DNA of 64,000 nucleotides from RGIG8745 sp964554265 (GTDB taxonomy: Bacteria > Bacteroidota > Bacteroidia > Bacteroidales > Bacteroidaceae), in contig CAZKOB010000001.1 in NCBI GenBank assembly GCA_964554265.1, positions 9,521 through 73,520 on the forward strand, read 5' to 3'. A program made the position numbers and the translations under genes. A model generated the notes under the pieces. It searched no databases. It worked only from the letters and a program-made list of their open reading frames with translations, and was not told the DNA's origin. Within the stretch, counting starts at the first letter, position 1. Each line of letters begins with the position of its first letter. This document shows positions 54,636-62,992 of the stretch, piece after piece.

Positions 54636-54752
54636 TCTCTTCACAGAGTCCTCCGTCGCAAGCTCCCCAATTGCTCCTATTCCGCAATTGCCCCTAACTT
54701 AGGGAGGAGCTTAGTTACCTTGCTCGCTGGAATACCAATGACAGGTTAATGT
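54636..54752 (-). repeat. Palindromic intergenic element (family P), partial copy 3
   Basis: Half of the element: CACAGAGTCCTCCGTCGC, then a diverged stretch, then CCCCTAACTTAGGGAGGAG, CTTAGTTACCTTGCTCG and ATTTACATCAG, which are the reverse complement of the loop and right arm of copies 1 and 2. The left arm palindrome has lost one G. From 54,753 to 54,812 nothing further is seen. Confidence 0.7.
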
Positions 54753-54812
54753 ATTTACATCAGCAATCAAACTAAGTACTTGCGTTTTCAACGTATTTTT
54801 CGACGGAGTCAG

Positions 54813-54850
54813 GAAAAAACGGCATTCAGTCTCACGATTGAATGCCGTTT
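54813..54850 (-). terminator. Rho-independent terminator of amt
   Basis: AAACGGCATTCA pairs with TGAATGCCGTTT around a 10-nt loop; on the minus strand the stem is followed by TTTTTT. Located 40 nt after the amt stop. Confidence 0.9.
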
Positions 54851-54889
54851 GAATGCAATAATATGCGTAGCTAATAAAAGAGTGTCTCC

Positions 54890-56260
54890 TTATGCATTAT
54901 ATGCTGTTTCTCCATGTTCGTAGATGTCAAGTCCCTCTTCCTCTATTCTGGCATTGACTCTCAGGCCGTGTATGAAGTCTATGCCTTTGAAAATAATGAA
55001 TCCGCAGGCAATAGCCCATGCTCCTACTACGAGTGCGCCGAATAACTGTGCACCGAAGAATCCGAATCCGTATCCGTAGAACAATCCGCCTTCGGTCGCG
55101 AACAAGCCTGTGCACAATGTTCCTATGAATCCGCAAACACCATGAACGGAAGATGCACCGACGGGATCGTCTATGTGAAAGACATGATCGATAAGTTCAA
55201 CGGAGAGTGGCATGATGATTCCGCATATTAATCCGATACATGCTGCGCCTCCGATGCTGACCATGTCGCATCCGTCGGTAATGCCGACAAGTCCGGCGAG
55301 AATACCGTTGAGTGTGAGCGAAAGAGACGGTTTGCCGTAGCGGAACCATGAGAAGAAAAGTGTGGCAAGTCCGCCTGTACATGCAGCCATGTTGGTCGTG
55401 ACAAATGTGTGCGATATTGCTATACGGTTTTCTTCGCCGAATGCTGCAAGCTGTGAACCCGGATTGAAACCGAACCAACCGAACCAGAGGATGAAAACGC
55501 CAAGTGCGGCAAGGGTGAGACTATGTCCTGGGATAGCGCGGCTCTTGCCGTCTTTGCCGTATTTGCCTCGGCGAGGACCGAGAATCATGGCCCCGATAAG
55601 TGCGAGCCAGCCACCGCATGAATGAACAACGGTGGAACCGGCAAAATCATGCAATGTATATCCGAATGTTTCCATCATAAAGCTGCCTTCATTGCTGTCC
55701 ATGAGCCAGCCTCCGCCCCAAGTCCAATGCCCTTCTATCGGGTAGACAATCAGGGAAATCAGCAGTGAATATATAATATACATCGAGAACTTCGTGCGTT
55801 CTGCCATTGCTCCTGATACGATAGTGGCTGCTGTTGCACAGAATACGGTTTGGAACATCAGGAAACCTTCGATCGGCAATCCTGACGGTGCTTCAAAAAA
55901 GTCGATGTCGCCCCAGGCTGGCATTCCCATGAAACCGGCTCCTTCGTTTCCCCACATGATTCCGAATCCGACAAGCCAGAAGCAAACAGAGCCTAACATG
56001 AAGTCTACAAAATTCTTGAAAAGAATGTTCGCCGTGTTTTTTGTACGAGAAAAGCCGGCTTCACAGAATGCAAATCCCGGTTGCATGAAGAATACAAGCA
56101 TTGCCGCGAGGAGCATCCACACCGTGTTGATGGAGATTTCGCTGTCTTTCATGGCTTCAAGAACATTTGAAGGAATCTCTGGATTTGATGCGAATGAAAC
56201 GGCCGGAATCAGCATTGCCACTACGGCAAGTGGCATTTTATATAGGAAAGTTCTTTTCAT
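54890..56260 (-). CDS. amt: Ammonium transporter (Amt)
   Basis: 456 aa with a cleavable-looking N-terminal signal (LAVVAMLIPAVSFAS) and eleven membrane helices. Family features: GFAFCEAGFSRTKNT, the conserved Asp in LHDFAGSTVVHSCGG with the first twin histidine, GHSLTLAALG, WFGWFGFNPGS, and DDPVGASSVHGVCG with the second pore histidine. Takes up ammonium across the inner membrane. Last gene of a three-gene unit with a PII protein 42 nt before it, which in the family binds and blocks the channel when nitrogen is plentiful. Confidence 0.97.
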   Translation of the reverse strand: MKRTFLYKMPLAVVAMLIPAVSFASNPEIPSNVLEAMKDSEISINTVWMLLAAMLVFFMQPGFAFCEAGFSRTKNTANILFKNFVDFMLGSVCFWLVGFGIMWGNEGAGFMGMPAWGDIDFFEAPSGLPIEGFLMFQTVFCATAATIVSGAMAERTKFSMYIIYSLLISLIVYPIEGHWTWGGGWLMDSNEGSFMMETFGYTLHDFAGSTVVHSCGGWLALIGAMILGPRRGKYGKDGKSRAIPGHSLTLAALGVFILWFGWFGFNPGSQLAAFGEENRIAISHTFVTTNMAACTGGLATLFFSWFRYGKPSLSLTLNGILAGLVGITDGCDMVSIGGAACIGLICGIIMPLSVELIDHVFHIDDPVGASSVHGVCGFIGTLCTGLFATEGGLFYGYGFGFFGAQLFGALVVGAWAIACGFIIFKGIDFIHGLRVNARIEEEGLDIYEHGETAYNA

Positions 56261-56302
56261 AAACGTGCTTTTTTATGTATGTGTATGATTGATGTTGTTG
56301 TG

Positions 56303-56659
56303 TTATTTCTCTTTTTCCGCGTTGTATAGTGCGATGTCACCGCGTTCGCCTGTACGTATGCGGATGGAATCATCCACTGGTATGATGAAAATACGTCCGT
56401 CTCCTATTTCGCCGGTTTGCGCTGCCTTGATAACGGCACTGACGGTTTTTTCTACATTAATGTCACGTACTACAATGCTGATGAGCATACGTTCTATACA
56501 GCTTGTATCGTATTTTACACCTCGGTAGATTCTTTCCTGACGTGTTTTTCCGATTCCGCGCACATCGTAATAGGAGAACCATTCGATGTCGGCTTCAAGC
56601 AGGGCTTCTTTTACGTCTTCAAATTTTGTCTTTCTGATGATAGCTTCTATCTTCTTCAT
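56303..56659 (-). CDS. glnK: PII-type nitrogen regulatory protein (GlnK-like)
   Basis: 118 aa, near the family length of ~112. N-terminus KKIEAIIRKTKFEDVKEAL and the C-terminal GEIGDGRIFIIPVDDSIRIRTGE are typical PII. The T-loop (~36-54) is shorter and different from the enterobacterial form (GIGKTRQERIYRGVKYDTS); Tyr50 is close to the usual uridylylated Tyr51, but whether it is modified is unknown. A gene next to amt points to the GlnK/NrgB role: it binds ATP/ADP and 2-oxoglutarate and gates Amt. Confidence 0.93.
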   Translation of the reverse strand: MKKIEAIIRKTKFEDVKEALLEADIEWFSYYDVRGIGKTRQERIYRGVKYDTSCIERMLISIVVRDINVEKTVSAVIKAAQTGEIGDGRIFIIPVDDSIRIRTGERGDIALYNAEKEK

Positions 56660-56711
56660 AACTTATGATTTTATATTGTTTGTTTTTGTGTGGTCGGTGA
56701 TACTTGCCGTG

Positions 56712-57434
56712 TCAGAATGATACGCCGGCCGTGAAATACAGCTTCTGGCTGTTTGGATTTGCCGTTATTGAGGCAAAGAGCGGGAGAGAAAAATGCTCCG
56801 TCAGCTTTATTTCCTTGCTTGCTTTCAATGTGATGTTTGTTACGGCAAACCCTTCTACAGGTGTCTCGGCGTCTTTAAGATAGGTAGCAGATGATTCAAA
56901 GGGCACTATACCTAAAGAAGCGTCCCATGCGAGTCCGCCAAGAGAGAAAGGAGCTGCTATCTCAAAATAAGATGAGTATGCACGGTCGCCGTTTGTCTTA
57001 TAATCGTTGCCTCCGAAATTGGTAAACCAATTGAGGGAGCAGATTCCGAAATCATAGCCTATGTTGGCTTCAAATACATGAGGTGTCTTATGCGATTCGT
57101 ATATGAAGTAGCGGTTTTTCCGTTCTGTGCCGGAAAACCAATAGTCTGTAATACCTATTGTGAACCCTCCTGTAGAATAAGCTAATGTAAGGTCCAATTC
57201 CTTCGTGTCATCCGGGTCTACAATGCCATAGGATCCCCACGCCCCAAGCGAAAATCCCTTATATGCAATTGATGCGGAAGGTTGGATGGCGCCATTTCCG
57301 AGTTCTTGTCCGCGCCAGATGTAGCTGCTTACTATATCTGCTCCTGCGGAAGCTTCTACTTGATTTTGTGCACTCATTGCAGCTGGTATTGCAGTTGCAA
57401 TCATAAATGCTGAGCCTTTTAACAATCTGTTCAT
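56712..57434 (-). CDS. Outer membrane beta-barrel protein (TorF-like), first gene of the ammonium unit
   Basis: 240 aa. Signal peptide ends at AMSAQ (~22). Alternating beta strands with ADIVSSYIWRGQELG near the N-terminus (the SSYIWRGQ style of TorF-like porins), aromatic belts (FTIGITDYWFSGTERKNRYF) and a C-terminal Phe (LYFTAGVSF). No domain can be named with certainty. Being in front of glnK and amt it may provide the outer membrane entry for ammonium or a nitrogen source (inference). Confidence 0.75.
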   Translation of the reverse strand: MNRLLKGSAFMIATAIPAAMSAQNQVEASAGADIVSSYIWRGQELGNGAIQPSASIAYKGFSLGAWGSYGIVDPDDTKELDLTLAYSTGGFTIGITDYWFSGTERKNRYFIYESHKTPHVFEANIGYDFGICSLNWFTNFGGNDYKTNGDRAYSSYFEIAAPFSLGGLAWDASLGIVPFESSATYLKDAETPVEGFAVTNITLKASKEIKLTEHFSLPLFASITANPNSQKLYFTAGVSF

Positions 57435-57507
57435 AATACCTTGTTTTTTTTTGTTTGTTATGTAATATAAATTTTGTTTGAATACTTTCTTTTTGTAATC
57501 GATGATG

Positions 57508-57515
57508 CAAAATTA
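57508..57515 (-). promoter_or_regulatory. Candidate -7 box (TAATTTTG) of the porin-glnK-amt unit
   Basis: Exact TAnnTTTG match on the minus strand, ~75 nt before the porin start. The region 57,516-57,660 upstream is very AT-rich, as expected for a strongly regulated promoter, but I see no operator. Confidence 0.55.
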
Positions 57516-57723
57516 CTTATCTTTTTGTTACTATAATAAATAAAAATATAACTTTTTGAAATATTTTTGCATTAAGTTTGTATCTAATAGTAAAAGATTG
57601 TGTATATAAACAATTTGTAAGTAAAATCAAATATTTTGTAATAAATTAATATCGTATGATTTTATATTATGTCTTTAAGCAAAGAGAATGCGTAGGGTGA
57701 ATACAAGTTGTATATATTATAAT

Positions 57724-57782
57724 AAAACGCATTGCGCGACAAAAAGTCATGGTGTTTGACTTCTTGCCGCGCAATGCGTTTG
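57724..57782 (-). terminator. Rho-independent terminator of htpG
   Basis: AAACGCATTGCGCG pairs with CGCGCAATGCGTTT, with further pairing of AAGTCA and TGACTT inside; minus-strand reading ends in TTTTATT. It lies 150 nt after the htpG stop. 57,516-57,723 and 57,783-57,931 hold no other feature. Confidence 0.85.
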
Positions 57783-57931
57783 TAAAAGTGGCAATCGGAC
57801 ATGAATTGTACACTCCGATGCTTTTTAGACCTTTGTTTTGTCAGCGCGTTAATCAAATACAATTGATAAACGTGACGGCGAAGATCTGTAAGTGCAAAAT
57901 CACTCTTATGCCAAGTGATGGGATCGCGTAA

Positions 57932-59983
57932 TTAAATCAGTTCGATAGAACGCTTGACAAATTTGTTGAGTGCTTCACCGCGAAGCATGCCGTTCTGCAG
58001 CAAAGCAAGGTCGATAAGCTGGTGAACGATATTGTTGCCCTTTGCATAATCCGCCAATATGCTCTTCTTCTTTGATTTTTGCTCTTCTATGTCTTTTTCG
58101 CATTTTGAAAGTTCGTCTTTGCTTTCCTTGCTTATCTCGTCATATTTCTTGTCCTTGTTGCTTTGGTTGATGGCATCACGGCGAGCTGTCAGACCTTTGA
58201 TTTCCGCATCCACAGGTTTGAGGAGTTCGGAAGTGGCCGTTTCGCTCTGTGACAAGACTTCTTTTATGAGCTTATGGTCGGTGTTGAGAACAATGTTGTA
58301 CATGTCCGGCATTTCGCCATAGAACGACATGCCTGGCTGAATCTTTGACATGTCTTTCATGCGGCGCATATACTCGCTTTGAGTGATGAGCACCGGAGCC
58401 GCGGTCTCTCCCATAGCCTGCATTTCCACATTGAATTCCATCTTGTCGATTTTCGGCATCTGTGTGCTGAATACTCCTGACAATATGTCCTTTTTGTCTG
58501 AAGGCAGTTCTTCTTTCTTGCTGTCTTCTTTCACTATAAGACGGTCGATTACATCGGCGTCGACACGGGTAAAACGGCTCTTCTCGAATTTCTGTTCAAA
58601 CATGCCGACCATCGCCGTGTCAAGTTGACCGTCCATAAGCAATACATTATATCCTTTTGCCTGTGCCGATTCTATATAGCTGTACTGGTCTTCGCAGCTG
58701 TTGGCATACAGATAGATGATGTTGCCGTCCTTGTCTGTCTGATTGTCCTTGACAAGCGTCTTGTATTCCTCATAAGTGTAGAACTTGCCTTCTGTGTCTT
58801 TCAGGAGTGCAAACTTATTGGCTTTGTCGTAGAAATCCTGTTCGGAAAGCATTCCGTAGTGTATGAAAATCTTTATGTCATCCCATTTTGCTTCAAAGTC
58901 CTTGCGGTCGTTCTTGAATATGGATGAGAGGCGATCGCTTACTTTCTTAGATATATATGTGGAGATTTTCTTTACGTTGTTGTCGCTCTGCAGATAGCTT
59001 CGGCTCACATTGAGCGGAATATCCGGTGAGTCGATAACGCCGTGGAGCAGGGTGAGGAAGTCCGGAACAATGCCTTCTACGCTGTCTGTGACAAACACTT
59101 GGTTGCAGTAGAGCTGTATCTTGTTCTTCTGAAGGTCGAAATTGGATTTCACCTTCGGGAAGTACAAGATTCCGGTAAGGTTGAATGGGTAGTCTACATT
59201 CAGATGAATCCAGAACAAAGGTTCGTCGCTCATCGGATACAGGTCTCTGTAGAAAGTTTTGTAGTCTTCGTCTTTCAGCTCCGACGGTTTCTTGGTCCAA
59301 AGAGGTTCAGTCTCATTGATAACATTGTCCTCTTCCGTTTCAACCTGCTTTCCGTCTTTCCAGTCTTTCTTTTTCCCGAAAGCTACTTTTACCGGAAGGA
59401 AGTGGCAGTATTTGCGCAGAAGCTCCTCTATCTTGCTCTCTTCAAGAAATTCCTTGCAGTCGTCATCGAGATACATCACTATGTCCGTACCACGGTCGTT
59501 CTTGTCTGTATCTTCAATTGAAAATTCCGGGCTTCCGTCGCAACTCCATTTTACACCCTTTGAACCGTTCTTCCAGCTCTTGGTAATGATTTCCACCTTT
59601 TTGCTTACCATGAACGAAGAGTAGAAACCGAGTCCGAAGTGGCCGATGATGGCATTTGCATCGTCCTTGTATTTGTCAAGGAAGTCGTTGGCTCCTGAAA
59701 ATGCGATTTGGTTTATGTATTTATCTATTTCTTCTTCCGTCATACCTATACCTCGGTCACTGACAGTAAGTGTGCCTGCATCTTTGTTCACCGACACGTG
59801 TACAGTGAGGTCACCGGCTTCTCCCTGCAATTCTCCCTTAGATACGAGTGTGCGCAGCTTCTGTGTTGCGTCTACTGCATTGGATACTATTTCGCGAAGG
59901 AATATTTCATGGTCTGAATAGAGGAATTTTTTGATGACGGGGAATATGTTCTCTGTTGTAACCCCGATATTACCTTTCTGCAT
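57932..59983 (-). CDS. htpG: Heat-shock chaperone HtpG (Hsp90)
   Basis: 683 aa, longer than E. coli HtpG (624) but usual for Bacteroidetes. N-terminal Bergerat ATP-binding motifs: EIVSNAVDAT, DRGIGMTEE, and GHFGLGFYSSFMV. Middle domain includes the catalytic Arg region in PLNVSRSYLQSD; the C-terminal dimerisation domain (~555-683) has TRRDAINQSNKDK, a charged insert richer than in proteobacteria. ATP-driven folding chaperone of the cytosol. The upstream region has the same motif as clpC (see regulatory entries). Confidence 0.97.
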   Translation of the reverse strand: MQKGNIGVTTENIFPVIKKFLYSDHEIFLREIVSNAVDATQKLRTLVSKGELQGEAGDLTVHVSVNKDAGTLTVSDRGIGMTEEEIDKYINQIAFSGANDFLDKYKDDANAIIGHFGLGFYSSFMVSKKVEIITKSWKNGSKGVKWSCDGSPEFSIEDTDKNDRGTDIVMYLDDDCKEFLEESKIEELLRKYCHFLPVKVAFGKKKDWKDGKQVETEEDNVINETEPLWTKKPSELKDEDYKTFYRDLYPMSDEPLFWIHLNVDYPFNLTGILYFPKVKSNFDLQKNKIQLYCNQVFVTDSVEGIVPDFLTLLHGVIDSPDIPLNVSRSYLQSDNNVKKISTYISKKVSDRLSSIFKNDRKDFEAKWDDIKIFIHYGMLSEQDFYDKANKFALLKDTEGKFYTYEEYKTLVKDNQTDKDGNIIYLYANSCEDQYSYIESAQAKGYNVLLMDGQLDTAMVGMFEQKFEKSRFTRVDADVIDRLIVKEDSKKEELPSDKKDILSGVFSTQMPKIDKMEFNVEMQAMGETAAPVLITQSEYMRRMKDMSKIQPGMSFYGEMPDMYNIVLNTDHKLIKEVLSQSETATSELLKPVDAEIKGLTARRDAINQSNKDKKYDEISKESKDELSKCEKDIEEQKSKKKSILADYAKGNNIVHQLIDLALLQNGMLRGEALNKFVKRSIELI

Positions 59984-60031
59984 AGTTTTTTGTATGTTTA
60001 AGTTTTTATTGTTGTTCAGCCCTTATATGAG

Positions 60032-60072
60032 CAAAGAAAATGCCAGCTTCCGTGATACTGACATTTTGACAG
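60032..60072 (-). promoter_or_regulatory. htpG upstream element: shared CTGGCATTTTCTTTG box plus imperfect palindrome
   Basis: The plus strand reads CAAAGAAAATGCCAG at 60,032-60,046, i.e. CTGGCATTTTCTTTG on the minus strand, with its TTTG end where a -7 box is expected, 49 nt before htpG. A motif CTGTCAAAATGTCAG lies at 60,058-60,072 and is palindromic at five of six arm positions (CTGnCA-NNN-TGnCAG). It overlaps the expected -33 area, so it could be an operator. The first box recurs almost unchanged before clpC. Confidence 0.5.
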
Positions 60073-60139
60073 ACTCGTCTGCTTGTGTCGGCTCTCTTGG
60101 TACAAGTTTGTTTGCAGCCCTCATTGTGGTGATACAAAA

Positions 60140-60175
60140 ATGCAGAGACTACCACATGGCTGTGTGTCTCTGCAT
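60140..60175 (-). terminator. Rho-independent terminator of clpC
   Basis: ATGCAGAGAC pairs with GTCTCTGCAT, ~16-nt loop with inner ACCACA/TGTGTGT pairing; minus-strand reading ends in TTTTTG. Located 53 nt after the clpC stop. Confidence 0.9.
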
Positions 60176-60227
60176 CTTCTTCGTATATAATTCTGTTTTT
60201 TTTGATCCGCTCTTGTCCTGTTCTGTT

Positions 60228-62738
60228 TCAAGACATCCTCTCAAGTTCTACCTTCTGTTCTGTTTCGTTCAGGTGGGCTACGATAGTATCTCCTGCGTGA
60301 ACTCCCTCCTCGACGATAAGTTCCGATATGCCGTCTTCAAGGTGGTTCTGTATGGCGCGTCGCAAAGGGCGGGCGCCGAACTGCTTGTCGTATCCCTTTT
60401 CTGCAATGAACCTGCGTGCTTTGTCTTCAATTTCCAGCTTGTATCCGAGGTGCTCTACTCGGCGGCATATCTCTTGAAGCTCCATGTCCACAATCGAAAG
60501 TATCGCGTCGAGTTCAAGCTGGTCGAAGGTGATGATTTCATCTATACGGTTGAGAAACTCCGGCGAGAACTGCTTGTTGAGTGCCTTCTGGATGACAGAA
60601 CGTGAAACTTGCTGTTCGTTCATGCCTGACATTGCACTGAAACCGACTCCTCGTCCAAACTCCTTGAGTTGTCTTGTGCCGACGTTCGATGTCATTATGA
60701 TGACCGTGTTGCGGAAGTCTGCAGTGCGTCCGTTGCTGTCTGTCAGTCTGCCGTCATCCATGACCTGAAGAAGTATGTTGAACACATCGCTGTGGGCTTT
60801 TTCTATTTCGTCAAGCAGCACGATGGAGTAGGGCCTGCGTCTTACTTTCTCTGTCAGCATGCCTCCCTCTTCGTATCCCACATATCCCGGAGGTGCACCG
60901 ACCAGACGGCTCACCGTGAATTTTTCCATGTATTCACTCATGTCTATGCGGATAAGAGAATCTGCCGTTCCGAACATGTATTCTGCAAGCTTCTTGGCGA
61001 GATAGGTCTTGCCGACACCCGTCGGACCGAGGAACATGAACGTGCCGATAGGTCGGTTCGGGTCTTTGAGTCCGACACGGCTGCGCTGTATTGCGCTGAC
61101 CAGCTTGTCGATGGCCTGATTCTGCGCGATGACCTTGTTCTTGAGCTCTTGCCTCATGCCTTTCATTCGTATGCCTTCGGCCTGTGCCATGCGCTGAACC
61201 GGTATGCCGGTCATGACTGATACGGTCTCTGCCACCTTGTCTGCGTCCACCGTTTCGCGCTTGTCCGCTATCGAAGCCTCCCACTTCGCTTTCATCTCTT
61301 CCAGCTCTTCTGTCAGATGCTTCACGCGGTCGCGGTAATTGGCGGCGAGCTCGTAGTTCTGGTTCTTTACAGCCTTCTCTTTGTTGGATGTGGCTTCTGC
61401 TATGACCTTTTCCTTATCTTCGATGTTTTTCGGCACAGATATATTATTAATATGTACGCGCGAACCGGACTCGTCGAGTATGTCGATGGCTTTGTCGGGG
61501 AAGCTGCGGTCGGTTATGTACCGCTCCGCAAGCTTGACACAAGCCTGCAAAGCTTCCTCCGTATAGGTTACATTATGATGCTCTTCATACCTGTCTTTGA
61601 TGTTGTGGAGGATTTTCAGCGTTTCTTCCTCCGTGGTCTGTTCCACTACGACCTTTTGGAAGCGGCGCTCAAGTGCCCCGTCCTTTTCTATGGATTTGCG
61701 GTATTCGTCAAGAGTCGTGGCGCCTATGCATTGAAGTTCTCCTCGCGACAATGCCGGTTTCATCATGTTTGCGGCATCCATTGCACCGGCCTGGTTTCCG
61801 GCCCCGACAATGGTGTGTATCTCGTCGATGAACACGATGATGTTGGGGTTGGCTTTCAGCTCGTTGATAATGGTGCGCATGCGCTCCTCGAACTGTCCTC
61901 GGTATTTTGTTCCTGCCACTACGCTCGTCATGTCGAGAGCTACGATACGTTTGTCGAACAGAATGCGTGACACTTTCCTTTCGCTGATTCTTATGGCCAG
62001 ACCTTCCACGATCGCGCTCTTGCCCACGCCGGGTTCGCCGATAAGTACCGGATTGTTTTTCTTTCTCCTGCTCAGAATCTGTGCCAGCCGTTCTATCTCT
62101 TTTTCTCTTCCCACTACCGGGTCGAGCTTGCCTTCTGCGGCAGCCTTTGTCATGTCTATTCCGAAATTGTCTATTGCCGGAGTATCACTTCCGGTAACTT
62201 TTCTTTCTGTCATTTTGGCGTGGTTGTCAGACTGTCCGTTTCTGCTTGCCGGAGGATCGTCCTCGTCCTCTTCTTCCTGAAAGTCCATGCTTCCCTCCGG
62301 TGATGCCGCATACGTTGAGAAGGCTTTGAAAAGATCGTCGTAATTGACATTGTTGTCCTCAAGCATCTTTGCGGCAAGGTTGTCTTTCTGTTTCATGATG
62401 GCAAGCAGAAGGTGTTCGGCTTTGCTCTCCGGGCTTTTTAGAAGTCGCGCTTCAAGAATGCACAGGCGCAGAACATTGGCAGACTTCTCGTTGAGCGAAA
62501 TGTCTGTGGTCCTGTACTTTGGGTCTTCGTTGCGTATACGTCCTTCAAGTTGTTTCTTGATGCTTGGCAGGTCGATGCGGAACTTTTGTTGAAGTACATC
62601 TATGGCGTGCGTCTCACCGTCGCGAATGAGTCCGAGCATGAGGTGCTCCGGCCCGATATAGTCGTTGTTGAGACGTATGGCTTCTTCTCTGCTGTATGTG
62701 ATTATTTGAGTTACTTTCTTAGAATATGGATTGTTCAT
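60228..62738 (-). CDS. clpC: AAA+ unfoldase ClpC
   Basis: 836 aa from ATG 62,738 (a TTG one codon earlier also fits the frame but is unlikely). N-domain with two repeats ~1-145, first AAA+ domain with Walker A GEPGVGKS at 234-241 and Walker B IIVFIDEIH, a coiled middle region with a UVR motif (YELAANYRDRVKHLTEEL), second AAA+ domain with Walker A GPTGVGKT, Walker B VLLDEIEKAH, and sensor-2 FGARPLRRAIQ. The N-domain linker is acidic and poorly conserved. It works with ClpP to degrade misfolded proteins. It precedes htpG in the same direction; a terminator between them suggests separate transcription. Confidence 0.96.
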   Translation of the reverse strand: MNNPYSKKVTQIITYSREEAIRLNNDYIGPEHLMLGLIRDGETHAIDVLQQKFRIDLPSIKKQLEGRIRNEDPKYRTTDISLNEKSANVLRLCILEARLLKSPESKAEHLLLAIMKQKDNLAAKMLEDNNVNYDDLFKAFSTYAASPEGSMDFQEEEDEDDPPASRNGQSDNHAKMTERKVTGSDTPAIDNFGIDMTKAAAEGKLDPVVGREKEIERLAQILSRRKKNNPVLIGEPGVGKSAIVEGLAIRISERKVSRILFDKRIVALDMTSVVAGTKYRGQFEERMRTIINELKANPNIIVFIDEIHTIVGAGNQAGAMDAANMMKPALSRGELQCIGATTLDEYRKSIEKDGALERRFQKVVVEQTTEEETLKILHNIKDRYEEHHNVTYTEEALQACVKLAERYITDRSFPDKAIDILDESGSRVHINNISVPKNIEDKEKVIAEATSNKEKAVKNQNYELAANYRDRVKHLTEELEEMKAKWEASIADKRETVDADKVAETVSVMTGIPVQRMAQAEGIRMKGMRQELKNKVIAQNQAIDKLVSAIQRSRVGLKDPNRPIGTFMFLGPTGVGKTYLAKKLAEYMFGTADSLIRIDMSEYMEKFTVSRLVGAPPGYVGYEEGGMLTEKVRRRPYSIVLLDEIEKAHSDVFNILLQVMDDGRLTDSNGRTADFRNTVIIMTSNVGTRQLKEFGRGVGFSAMSGMNEQQVSRSVIQKALNKQFSPEFLNRIDEIITFDQLELDAILSIVDMELQEICRRVEHLGYKLEIEDKARRFIAEKGYDKQFGARPLRRAIQNHLEDGISELIVEEGVHAGDTIVAHLNETEQKVELERMS

Positions 62739-62794
62739 CAATTATAAAACTGTTAGATTGTACCTATAATATCCAATTTAATAATGAAGTGTTA

Positions 62795-62809
62795 CAAAAA
62801 AAATGCCAG
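62795..62809 (-). promoter_or_regulatory. clpC upstream element matching the htpG box
   Basis: The plus strand reads CAAAAAAAATGCCAG, differing from the htpG box at one of 15 positions. It lies 57 nt before the clpC ATG versus 49 nt for htpG. The similarity and distance suggest a common stress promoter; the palindrome seen before htpG is absent here. Confidence 0.5.
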
Positions 62810-62992
62810 AAACAGTGTGCAGACAAAACGTGTGTCATGTATGCCATAATTGCAGTTCTTTTCTTTGGGGATTTCCCTGTCTGTGCGGATTCGGTTGCAT
62901 TGTTGTTCTGATTTGTTCCTTTTCTGCAAAGACAAGATTGCGTGGGTTCGGTTTAAGATTGTCCCATAAAAGTTGGCAATCTTGCAAGTTTC

